From contig JAHFQW010000016.1 in NCBI GenBank assembly GCA_023259115.1, positions 1 through 34,568 of the forward strand: DNA of 34,568 nucleotides. Direction: 5' to 3'. This document shows positions 23,840-30,821 of the stretch, one piece after another. The first letter of the stretch is position 1, and each line of letters begins with the position of its first letter. Made by a program: the position numbers and the translations under genes. This DNA is from an archaeon (GTDB lineage Archaea > Nanobdellota > Nanobdellia > Woesearchaeales > GW2011-AR9). The notes beneath the pieces were generated by a model. The model made no database searches, had not been told where the DNA came from, and saw only the letters and a program-made list of their open reading frames with translations.

Positions 23840-23886
23840 CATAAATATATAAAATTACCCCATAATTGGTAGGAAGAAGAGAATAA

Positions 23887-23956
23887 GTGGAGAGCGCGAT
23901 GATGAGGTGAACACCAATGGCTCTATGCCAGACGGAAGTAACTGCCGAGCGCCCAC
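23887..23956. other. Structured segment resembling part of a 5S rRNA domain
   Basis: 70 nt closed by GTGG...CCAC and GCGC...GCGC, with internal pairing. On the plus strand, ATGCCAGACGGAAGTAACTG followed by CCGAGCGCC resembles helix II/III and loop C of 5S rRNA (bacterial pattern AUGCCGAACUCAGAAGUGAA, then CGCCGUAGCGCC). Helices I, IV and V are not found, so it is not a complete 5S gene. It may be a fragment, a small RNA or a coincidence. Apart from this and the elements at 23650-23839 and 24007-24124, nothing was recognised between 23587 and 24160. Confidence 0.25.
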
Positions 23957-24006
23957 AATTATATTTTGAGAAATAAAAAATCGAATCGCCCAAAATGAGG
24001 GGATAT

Positions 24007-24124
24007 TATAGATAATTCTGCTGATAAGATCACATTTGGCAGAATTATCTAATAAGTAAATTCTGTCGATAATGGTTATCAGATACAATTAAAAAAAATG
24101 ATCCAATTAACAGAATTTACTATA
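24007..24124. mobile_element. T1-family two-hairpin element, copy c
   Basis: TA-[TAGATAATTC...TTTACTA]-TA, 118 bp. Hairpin 1 is 12 bp (24010-24021 with 24039-24050, arm AGATAATTCTGC), around a 17-nt loop ending ACATTTG. After AATA comes hairpin 2, also 12 bp (24055-24066 with 24110-24121, arm AGTAAATTCTGT), around an enlarged 43-nt loop. The TTCTG core recurs in all four arms. It lies downstream of the PAN gene stop. Confidence 0.8.
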
Positions 24125-24160
24125 CATAAATAAATTATTATGGATTATCGTACGTATTAT

Positions 24161-25372
24161 CTACCCAAAAAATCTTCCGGTTTCTTCATCGTTTTCGGTT
24201 AACTGGAGCTTTTCAACGGCTTGAGTGAAGTCATTATGGGTGACGTATTCTCGGTTATCCCTAATGGCAAAGAAGCCGGCTTCAGTACAGACGGCTTTGA
24301 GTTCGGCGCCGCTGAAGTTTTCTGTGAGAGCGACTATTTGGGACATATTCACGTTTTGGAGATTCATCTTACGGGTATGTACTTTGAAGACTTCGCCACG
24401 GCCTTCTTCATTGGGTAATCCCACTTCAATTAAACGATCAAGTCGCCCAGGACGGATGATGGCGGGATCTAGAATGTCAATACGGTTGGTTGCGCCAATG
24501 ATTTTGACGTCATCGAGGGGTTTGAACCCATCAAGTTCAGCAAGAAGCTGCATGAATGTGCGATTGACTTCACGTTCACCAGAGGTGCCTAAATCAACAC
24601 GTATGGCAGCAAGAGCATCAATTTCATCGATAAAAACTATCGCTGGGGCTTTGGAACGAGCGAGGGCGAAGATTTCTTTGACGAGTTTTGCGCCTTCTCC
24701 GATAAATTTTTGGACTAACTCAGAACCAACAACTTGGATAAATGTGGCGTTTGTGCTATGAGCGACGGCTTTAGCAAGAAGAGTTTTTCCAGTGCCAGGG
24801 GGGCCGTATAAGAGCACACCTTTAGGGGGTTCGATACCCACTTTTGCAAATAATTTTGGTTTTTTAAGGGGTAATTCAATGACTTCTTTGACTTCTTGCA
24901 CTTCCTGTTTTAAGCCACCGATTTCTTTCCAACTTTCTTGTGGTTTTTCAAGAATGATGAATTTTTCGACTTCCATGTTGTTATTAACGGTTAATTTGTC
25001 AACAATATTGAGAGATTTTTGGTCCACAAGTACCGCATCGCCACTGTGGATATCTTTGAGGTCTTTGGCAACGTAGCTGTAGAATTTATTGCCATTGGGT
25101 AACTTGATGACAGATTTATTCTGGTCAATACTGATGACATCAGCAACGAGTAATGAGGGCCGTTTGAGAGCGGCGAGTTCATTGTTGGCATTGTTGAACA
25201 TTTCACGCAGCATGAGGTTTTCTTCTTCGAGGCGAATGACATTTGTGCCTAACATTTTGTTTTCTTCCTCTAATTTTTCTACAGAGGCGTTTGGTAGCTT
25301 ATCTTGTCCTAGCGTTTGTTCAAGATGGATGCTCTCAGAGTAGACTACTTTGGGATTGTCTTGTTTTTCCAT
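24161..25372 (-). CDS. pan: Proteasome-activating nucleotidase (PAN)
   Basis: AAA+ unfoldase that feeds proteins to the 20S proteasome; no proteasome subunit is encoded here. From ATG 25372 it has 403 residues: an N-terminal coiled coil (about 31-72), an OB domain (about 75-130), Walker A GPPGTGKT (190-197), Walker B FIDEID (247-252), the second region of homology GATNRIDILDPAIIRPGRLDR, and a C-terminal helical lid. An upstream ATG at 25387 adds five residues, but the TATA box TTTAAATA (25395-25402) is only 8 nt from it and about 26 nt from 25372, favouring the shorter protein. The chain ends GRFFG, so the usual HbYX tail has Phe in place of Tyr. Confidence 0.93.
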   Translation of the reverse strand: MEKQDNPKVVYSESIHLEQTLGQDKLPNASVEKLEEENKMLGTNVIRLEEENLMLREMFNNANNELAALKRPSLLVADVISIDQNKSVIKLPNGNKFYSYVAKDLKDIHSGDAVLVDQKSLNIVDKLTVNNNMEVEKFIILEKPQESWKEIGGLKQEVQEVKEVIELPLKKPKLFAKVGIEPPKGVLLYGPPGTGKTLLAKAVAHSTNATFIQVVGSELVQKFIGEGAKLVKEIFALARSKAPAIVFIDEIDALAAIRVDLGTSGEREVNRTFMQLLAELDGFKPLDDVKIIGATNRIDILDPAIIRPGRLDRLIEVGLPNEEGRGEVFKVHTRKMNLQNVNMSQIVALTENFSGAELKAVCTEAGFFAIRDNREYVTHNDFTQAVEKLQLTENDEETGRFFG

Positions 25373-25494
25373 TTTTGAGAGAAACATGACTTTCTATTTA
25401 AACTTTATGAGATTTTTTCTTCACGACGATAAATTTTAGAAAGAGGAAGAAGAGAAATTTTCTGACGAAAAAGAGGATGTGAAAAAAAGAAATA

Positions 25495-25502
25495 TTTAAA
25501 TA
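25495..25502 (+). promoter_or_regulatory. TATA box of the nine-codon gene
   Basis: TTTAAATA, with A-rich sequence upstream, predicts initiation near 25524 and a leader of about 22 nt containing a Shine-Dalgarno sequence. Confidence 0.5.
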
Positions 25503-25546
25503 GGCAAACAACTTTCTTACTTTTAGAAAAACGAGGTGAATATTTC

Positions 25547-25576
25547 ATGGCTAAAAAAGCTAAAAAGAAGAAGTAA
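25547..25576 (+). CDS. Nine-codon lysine-rich ORF (MAKKAKKKK)
   Basis: ATG GCT then lysine and alanine codons and TAA: nine residues, six of them lysine. Everything expected of an expressed gene is present: a TATA box at 25495-25502, a strong GAGGTGA ribosome-binding site at 25533-25539 with 7-nt spacing, and a long T-rich tract after the stop. Most genes here are leaderless, so the strong site stands out. It could encode a micropeptide, be a leader or attenuator peptide, or be the remnant of a larger lysine-rich (histone-tail-like) protein. I do not know a family for it. Confidence 0.5.
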   Translation: MAKKAKKKK

Positions 25577-25640
25577 TTTTTTAATTTATCATTGATTTTT
25601 TTCTTTTTTTTTTGTTTATTTTTTTATTTTTTATCGTTTA
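25575..25640 (+). terminator. Extended oligo-T terminator after the nine-codon ORF
   Basis: About 65 nt almost entirely T, with runs of 6, 7, 10, 7 and 6 T's, immediately after the TAA. Archaeal polymerases terminate on such tracts without a hairpin. This is the longest T-rich stretch in the window. Confidence 0.65.
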
Positions 25641-25685
25641 GCTTTTTTTTTGTTTGAGGTTTAGCAAGAGGAAAGTTTAGCGATT

Positions 25686-25729
25686 CTTTGAAGTTTGATG
25701 AAGTAAGGGCTTATTCAAAGTTTTCTATA
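25686..25729. repeat. Diverged family-E repeat
   Basis: CTTTGAAG...CTTATTCAAAGTTTTCTATA, with GATGAAGTAAGGG before the right arm as in other copies. Two changes in the right terminus and a short left arm suggest decay. The remaining sequence from 25641 to 25792 shows no gene. Confidence 0.5.
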
Positions 25730-25792
25730 AAGCAAAGAGATTGAAAATTATACAGAGGGAATTGGAGAGATGTTATTAGAGATAGAGAGATT

Positions 25793-27763
25793 TTAGGAAA
25801 ATAGAGTCATAATGGAGTTTAAGATCATTTTTATTCTGTCCCCAAAAGTGAGGGCTACTCCAGTTATATGAATTTCTTTGGTGGAGGTATAGGTTTTACC
25901 GCTATCTTGCCAGGTTACTAAAATGGTAAATGCATTATCGCGGGTGAGAGGAAGATTTTCGAGGTTGACGGTGAGCTGCTCGGGTTTTTCTAGTGTGGAG
26001 AGTTCCCATTTTTGTTCAAAACGTTGGCTGTGAATGGTTACTTGGAGATTTTTGGGAACGCTAAATGATTTTTTGTTAAGGGTGAGAGTGAGAGGAATAT
26101 TCTCTCCATAATTGATAGAAGAAGGATATTGAGGGATAATCTCAAGATTGGGATCGTCGGTGACTAGATAGGTTAGGGCATTTTTTTGTTCTACCATATC
26201 GTTTTCGGCACTGAGAATGATTTTTTGCCAGCCGGCGGTTTCGCCGAGAATGGTGAGAGAGGTGGTCTTGGTCTGACCACTGGGGAGATCGATGATTTCA
26301 CAGACTTTATTGAGGCAGATGTTTATTTTTTGCAAGTTGAGGCTGCCACTATTTTTGATAGTGCATTGCACGGTGGCTTTTTGATTGAGAGGGAGTTCAT
26401 GAGGATAGTTGCAATCGAGAATGATTTTACGAGAGTAGGCTTTTTCTTCATTTTGAATGGTTAATTTTTCAATGTCGGTTTGCGAGAAGATTTCTTTGTT
26501 TTTTTGAGCACTGAATGTGTCAAGTGAGGTGACATTTTTCTCGGAGTAGATCATAGAAGGAAATTGGTAGATGTAGTTTTCGCTGAGCGTTGCGGGTATA
26601 TGAATGACCCAGTAGGTTTGACGCACTTCTTTGGGGGAGAGTAAGATGGTGCGGCGATTTCTTCCTTGAATTTCTACTTCAGAAGGAACGGCGAGCTGCA
26701 GCGTGGTTGCAGCATAGGAGTCGGCTTTGTTTTTAACAATTCCTTTAATTAGGTTATAACTGCCAAAGCCTATGTCTTTTTGCAGAATTTCTTGTTCCAA
26801 TTGGATTTCATCAGGAATGGGCGTGCCTTTTTTGAGGATGTTGATTTGAAAATCGAGAGGGTGGGCGTTTAATTTTACTTGATCGGCAAGCCATTCGTAT
26901 TTGGTAGCGGGTTCAGTGGCGTCAAAGCCTTCACGCAAAGTGATGTGAGTTACATCGACGTAGCCAAATTCACCAAAAGCGATATCGAATGGGACCCAAC
27001 CAATAGTTGGGAAATAGACTTCGGCCCAGCCATGAGGCTGCCAGTTTTCTTTGAAGAGATCAGATGTTGTATAACTAATACCTGAGACAAAGCGAGCGGG
27101 CATGCCTAATGAACGGGCCATGGCGACAAATAAAGAAGACATTTCATCACAGACACCCTCTTTGTTATCTAAGACCCAGCTGGCTTTTTGGGATGCTTGG
27201 GCGGTGAGGGAGTTTAAGTCGTATTTGACGTTACTTTCTACCCAACTGGCGAGCATGAAGGAGACTTTGAATAGATCGTCTTGGTTTTGGGCAAGTTCCC
27301 GGGCTTTTTTGATGATTTTGGGATTGTCAGAATCAATAGTGGGAGTGGGCAGAGTATATGATTCGTATCCTTTGATGTCTTCCGAAGAGAGGGGATAGGG
27401 TATTTTTTTATTGACTTTGAGTTTGATGTTATTTGTTTCTATGACAGAGGTGTAGCCAAATTTTTTGGTTTCGATTACGCCATCATTCCAGACGTAGGTG
27501 AGAGCGTTGTCTTTGAATGCACCTTTTTGCAGTTGGATTTCCAGAATACGCTGGCGGTAATCTTCTACGGGATAGAGCAAGAGTTTGACCTGGGCTTCTT
27601 TGAGTTTGGCGGCTTGGTCTTGAGGCACGAGGTCAAATGCACCTTTAATCTGCACTTGGGTTTTGAGTTCGTCGTAGCGGTATAAATTTTCACCTGAGAG
27701 AGCAAGAGTGAGGGAACTGGTTAGAAGTAGGAGAAGAAGGATGAAGAAGATGCTTTTTGGCAT
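25793..27763 (-). CDS. Secreted transglutaminase-like protein
   Basis: 656 residues from ATG 27763, which begins a clear signal peptide (MPKSIFFILLLLLLTSSL, cleavage near TLALSG). A prodomain-like segment is followed by a transglutaminase-like papain-fold core with its triad Cys205 (KEGVCDEMSSLF), His244 (QPHGWAEVYF) and Asp260 (WVPFDIAFG). The C-terminal 300 residues form Ig-like/CARDB-type beta domains. Such proteins act outside the cell as proteases or cross-linking enzymes. A hydrophobic tail (GDRIKMILNSIMTLF) may associate with the membrane. The longer frame back to 27871 is rejected because a TATA-like TTTATATT lies about 30 nt before 27763 and the signal peptide starts there. Confidence 0.85.
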   Translation of the reverse strand: MPKSIFFILLLLLLTSSLTLALSGENLYRYDELKTQVQIKGAFDLVPQDQAAKLKEAQVKLLLYPVEDYRQRILEIQLQKGAFKDNALTYVWNDGVIETKKFGYTSVIETNNIKLKVNKKIPYPLSSEDIKGYESYTLPTPTIDSDNPKIIKKARELAQNQDDLFKVSFMLASWVESNVKYDLNSLTAQASQKASWVLDNKEGVCDEMSSLFVAMARSLGMPARFVSGISYTTSDLFKENWQPHGWAEVYFPTIGWVPFDIAFGEFGYVDVTHITLREGFDATEPATKYEWLADQVKLNAHPLDFQINILKKGTPIPDEIQLEQEILQKDIGFGSYNLIKGIVKNKADSYAATTLQLAVPSEVEIQGRNRRTILLSPKEVRQTYWVIHIPATLSENYIYQFPSMIYSEKNVTSLDTFSAQKNKEIFSQTDIEKLTIQNEEKAYSRKIILDCNYPHELPLNQKATVQCTIKNSGSLNLQKINICLNKVCEIIDLPSGQTKTTSLTILGETAGWQKIILSAENDMVEQKNALTYLVTDDPNLEIIPQYPSSINYGENIPLTLTLNKKSFSVPKNLQVTIHSQRFEQKWELSTLEKPEQLTVNLENLPLTRDNAFTILVTWQDSGKTYTSTKEIHITGVALTFGDRIKMILNSIMTLFS

Positions 27764-27903
27764 ACAAGGTGGTGTTTTTTGAGGGAATATAAATGTTTGT
27801 GTGGTGAATCGAGGATGAGAGAGATTAGAATTTTCATTTTTAAAATGATGATTTATTTTGCACTCCCACAAACCTTATAAAATAGTATATTCTTTGGCGT
27901 GTG

Positions 27904-28518
27904 ATGGAAAGAGGGATTGCGTTATTGTCTGGGGGCATTGATAGTCCGGTGGCGATTCATCTGATGCAGAATAGATTAGAGATTATTGCGGTGCATTTTC
28001 ATCAGCAGCCGTTAACCGATGAGAAAGAAATTACGAAAGTGAAGGATTTAGTTAGGCAGTTAGGCTTGAGCAAGTTGTATTTGATTCCGTTTACGGTTGT
28101 ATTAAAAGAGCTTGTGAGCAAGTGCAACCATAAAGATTATTATATTCTCTCTAAAATTGCGATGTTTAAGACGGCAGAGCTGGTTGCGGCAAAAGAGGGG
28201 GCGAAGTTTCTGATTACGGGAGAGAATTTAGGGCAAGTGTCAAGCCAGACGCTGAGTAATATGACAACGATTACAAAGAACTTGACGCTTGAGATTTTTC
28301 GGCCGGTGTTGAGTTATGATAAAGAAGAGATTGTAAAAGTAGCAAAAAAGATTGACACGTATGAGATTTCCAAAGGTCCTGAGATTTGTTGTTTGCTTGG
28401 ACCAAAATATCCTTCTACCAAGTCGAATCCGGAGGAGATACGAGGGCAGTTGGAGAGAATTGATATTATGCCCCTGCTTAAAGAAAGTTTAAATAAAGCG
28501 GAGATTATTTCTGTGTAA
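27904..28518 (+). CDS. ThiI-like PP-loop thiolase, stand-alone catalytic domain
   Basis: 204 residues from ATG 27904. The ATP-pyrophosphatase P-loop SGGIDSP is at residues 9-15, and the ThiI hallmark FLITGENLGQVSSQTLSNM follows, then EICCLLGPKYPST with paired cysteines. ThiI adenylates U8 of tRNA and inserts sulfur to form 4-thiouridine. The usual N-terminal ferredoxin-like and THUMP tRNA-binding domains are absent, so tRNA recognition would need another subunit. CysS starts one base after the stop, coupling sulfur chemistry with cysteinyl-tRNA synthesis. A TATA-like TTATAAAATA about 26 nt upstream supports the start and a leaderless mRNA. Confidence 0.85.
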   Translation: MERGIALLSGGIDSPVAIHLMQNRLEIIAVHFHQQPLTDEKEITKVKDLVRQLGLSKLYLIPFTVVLKELVSKCNHKDYYILSKIAMFKTAELVAAKEGAKFLITGENLGQVSSQTLSNMTTITKNLTLEIFRPVLSYDKEEIVKVAKKIDTYEISKGPEICCLLGPKYPSTKSNPEEIRGQLERIDIMPLLKESLNKAEIISV

Positions 28519-28519
28519 T

Positions 28520-29956
28520 ATGGCACTGTTTTTGTATAATACGCTTTCGCGAAAGAAAGAGTTGTTTCAACCTCTCCATAAAAGTCATGCTGGTCTTTAT
28601 ACATGTGGTCCAACAGTGTATCATTACGCACATATTGGTAATTTACGCAGTTACATATTTGAAGATGTGCTTAAACGTACTCTTCTTTTTAACAAATTTA
28701 AAGTTAAGCATGTTATGAACATCACTGATGTGGGCCATTTGACATCTGATGCGGATACGGGAGAGGATAAGATGCTTAGAGGCGCGCGGCGGGAAAATAA
28801 AACGGTTTGGGAAATTGCGAAGTTTTATACTGACGCGTTTATGCAAGATATTCAAAAACTCAATATTTTACCTCCAGATATTGTCTGTAACGCCACAGAA
28901 CATATCTCTGAGCAAATCGCTTTAATCCAACGTTTGGAAAAAAATGGTTTTACGTATAATGCTTGTGGCAATGTCTATTTTGATACGTCTAAGTTGGATG
29001 ATTATGGGAAGTTAGCACGACTGGATTTGGGTGCGCAAACGCAGGCACGTGTTGAAAAAGATTCAAATAAGAAGAATCAGCATGATTTTGTGTTGTGGTT
29101 TACAAAGTCGAAATTTCAAGATCAGGAGATGAAGTGGCCATCGCCTTGGGGATTGGGATATCCAGGGTGGCATATTGAGTGTTCGGCGATGTCGATGAGG
29201 TACTTAGGTGAACAGTTTGATATCCATTGTGGAGGGATTGATCATATTGCGGTGCATCACACTAATGAAATAGCACAGTCAGAGGCGGCAACAGGTAAGA
29301 AGCCATGGGTGCGCTATTGGCTACATGGTGAATTTTTGGTCATTCAAGTGGTTGAGAAGAGTTCAGCTGAGAGAATGGCAAAATCTGGCGAAAATTTTAT
29401 TACGATACGTACGCTTGAGACTCAAGGATATGATGCATTGGATTATCGCTATTTTTGTTTTAGCACGCACTATAGGATGCCGTTGATGTTTAGTTATGAA
29501 GCGCTAGAGGGTGCAGCGGTGGCACGAAAGCGGTTGGCGGAGAAAGTAATTGAGTTGAAGGAGAATTGCAAAAAAGATGTAAAAGTGCATACAGAGCGGC
29601 AAGAGAAGTATTTGTTACAATTTACAGAACAGATCAATGATGATTTGAATATGCCGCAGGCATTGGCAACGATGTGGGGTGTATTGAAAACAGAGGAGTT
29701 ATCGGCTAAGGATAAGTATACGCTTTTATTGAAGTTTGATAAAATATGGGGATTTAATTTAGGATTATTACAGAAAGAGAAAGTGAAAATTCCAAATGAT
29801 GTGAAGAAGTTAGCAGAGGAGCGATTGAGAGTGAGGGAACAGAAAGATTGGAAGAAGTCAGATGAGTTGCGGGAGAGGATTCGCAAGTTGGGATGGATTG
29901 TAGGAGATACAAAAGAAGGGTATGAACTGAAGAGAGGGGAATTGTTAGAGAAATAA
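28520..29956 (+). CDS. cysS: Cysteinyl-tRNA synthetase
   Basis: Charges tRNA-Cys with cysteine. 478 residues, normal for a class I CysRS. Motifs: CGPTVYHYAHIGN (29-41, Cys29 zinc ligand and HIGH-like signature), ITDVGH, WHIECSAMS (second zinc Cys), GGIDHIAVHHTNEIAQSEA (remaining zinc ligands and the Cys pocket) and MAKSGENF at 286-293 as the KMSKS variant. The C-terminal helical domain is complete through the anticodon-binding region (RLRVREQKDWKKSDELRERI). It is co-transcribed with the ThiI-like gene, one base apart. A T1 element follows the stop by 3 bp and could aid termination. Confidence 0.96.
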   Translation: MALFLYNTLSRKKELFQPLHKSHAGLYTCGPTVYHYAHIGNLRSYIFEDVLKRTLLFNKFKVKHVMNITDVGHLTSDADTGEDKMLRGARRENKTVWEIAKFYTDAFMQDIQKLNILPPDIVCNATEHISEQIALIQRLEKNGFTYNACGNVYFDTSKLDDYGKLARLDLGAQTQARVEKDSNKKNQHDFVLWFTKSKFQDQEMKWPSPWGLGYPGWHIECSAMSMRYLGEQFDIHCGGIDHIAVHHTNEIAQSEAATGKKPWVRYWLHGEFLVIQVVEKSSAERMAKSGENFITIRTLETQGYDALDYRYFCFSTHYRMPLMFSYEALEGAAVARKRLAEKVIELKENCKKDVKVHTERQEKYLLQFTEQINDDLNMPQALATMWGVLKTEELSAKDKYTLLLKFDKIWGFNLGLLQKEKVKIPNDVKKLAEERLRVREQKDWKKSDELRERIRKLGWIVGDTKEGYELKRGELLEK

Positions 29957-29958
29957 TA

Positions 29959-30145
29959 TATAGATAACTGCGCGGTTTATAACACATTTGGCGCAGTGAT
30001 CTATAGTAATTGTGAATAATTTTCGTACATTTGTTCACAATTACTAATAAGCAAATGTGTGGATTAATATTTGAATAGTTAACACATTTGCTATAATAAG
30101 TAAACTGCGATGATTCATGTGCGACATCCTACGCAGTTTACTATA
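29959..30145. mobile_element. T1-family element, copy d, interrupted by another copy
   Basis: Outer unit TA-[TAGATAACTG...TTTACTA]-TA. Hairpin 1 (29962-29973 with 29991-30002, one mismatch) has a 17-nt loop ending ACATTTG. Hairpin 2 has arms AAACTGCG/CGCAGTTT (30102-30109 with 30132-30139). The linker between them holds a complete second copy (30002-30095). Its right end overlaps the region just before the DOHH-like gene. Confidence 0.85.
30002..30095. mobile_element. T1-family two-hairpin element, copy e, nested in copy d
   Basis: TA-[TAGTAATTG...TTTGCTA]-TA, 94 bp. Hairpin 1: TAATTGTGAA/TTCACAATTA around the 17-nt loop TAATTTTCGTACATTTG. Hairpin 2: AGCAAATGTGT/ACACATTTGCT with a 21-nt loop. 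It is the same length as copy b at 12940. Removing it together with one TA restores GATCTAATAAG, the continuous linker seen in copy c. Confidence 0.85.
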
Positions 30146-30191
30146 CTATTACTCATTGAAGATAAATGATGATACAAATATGGGAGGGTTT

Positions 30192-30725
30192 ATGGTGAAC
30201 TATTCTTTTGCAACGTTTGATGGTATGAGAAGAGGGATTTCTGAAGAACATTTGAATCTGATTCTACCCTATACACGTAAAGATGTATCAGCGATGCTGC
30301 AGCGTGATTTTTCTGATATACAGACCTATTGGAAGACGTTGACAGAGGCGGGACAGATTTTGCTTTATCATCCAAATAATATTGTGGCGCATGAGGCGGC
30401 ATTTGTGTTTGCGTATTTTCCGTATCCTGCGGCAAATGTGGAGAAGAATGTAGCGATTAAAACGCTGCGGTATGCCCTGCGATTTCGCCCGAGTGTTGTG
30501 GTAAAACATGAGGCGGCAGAGGCGATGGGGGAAGTCATTGATATTGCATCAGTGGGCGCGGCAGCGGATTTGGCAAAGATATTGGCGTTCCCTGCGCCGC
30601 ATCATGCAGATGTGGTGCAGACGGCAGAAGAAGCGTTTGGACATATTGTGAAGTATCTTAGAGCAAAGGCGGGAATGGAGAAGACAATTGAGGAATTGGT
30701 TCGATGGTCGAGAGGGGAGTTTTAA
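30192..30725 (+). CDS. HEAT-repeat protein related to deoxyhypusine hydroxylase
   Basis: 177 residues from ATG 30192, which follows a GGGAGGG ribosome-binding site at 30182-30188. Longer frames run into the hairpin element and are rejected. The protein contains helical HEAT-type repeats with two His-Glu motifs, IVAHEAAFVFAYF (67-68) and VVKHEAAEAMGEV (106-107), the di-iron ligands typical of deoxyhypusine hydroxylase and PBS-lyase HEAT proteins. The eukaryotic enzyme has four such motifs in about 300 residues, so this is half-sized and might dimerise. It could hydroxylate aIF5A deoxyhypusine or be a plain HEAT adaptor; no aIF5A gene is nearby. Confidence 0.7.
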   Translation: MVNYSFATFDGMRRGISEEHLNLILPYTRKDVSAMLQRDFSDIQTYWKTLTEAGQILLYHPNNIVAHEAAFVFAYFPYPAANVEKNVAIKTLRYALRFRPSVVVKHEAAEAMGEVIDIASVGAAADLAKILAFPAPHHADVVQTAEEAFGHIVKYLRAKAGMEKTIEELVRWSRGEF

Positions 30726-30821
30726 GATTTTGGATTGGAATTTGAGAACTGATTTGAGAAATGTGGGGGTTACGATAAATCGGGCTTACATTTTTAAAAT
30801 AAACACGATTTTTACTCTTCT

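Noticed and set aside
23887-23956. tRNA gene on the minus strand
   Set aside because: The closing stem is present, but there is no T-arm GTTCNANNC, no D-loop GG and no 5-bp anticodon arm.
23887-23956. C/D box small RNA (ATGATGA present on the plus strand)
   Set aside because: A C-box-like ATGATGA is present, but no D (CTGA) box lies at a suitable place.
23855-24088. 77-residue minus-strand frame and a 74-residue neighbour (23769-23993)
   Set aside because: They run through mobile elements and the structured segment, have no promoter or domain, and are not conserved-looking.
24225-24761. 178-residue plus-strand frame
   Set aside because: Complement of the PAN ATPase domain; Ser/Arg-rich shadow.
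27764-27871. N-terminal extension of the transglutaminase-like protein
   Set aside because: It would place 36 hydrophilic residues before the signal peptide and overlaps the promoter region.
30117-30191. N-terminal extension of the DOHH-like protein
   Set aside because: It is encoded by the T1 element's second hairpin; ATG 30192 has its own Shine-Dalgarno sequence.
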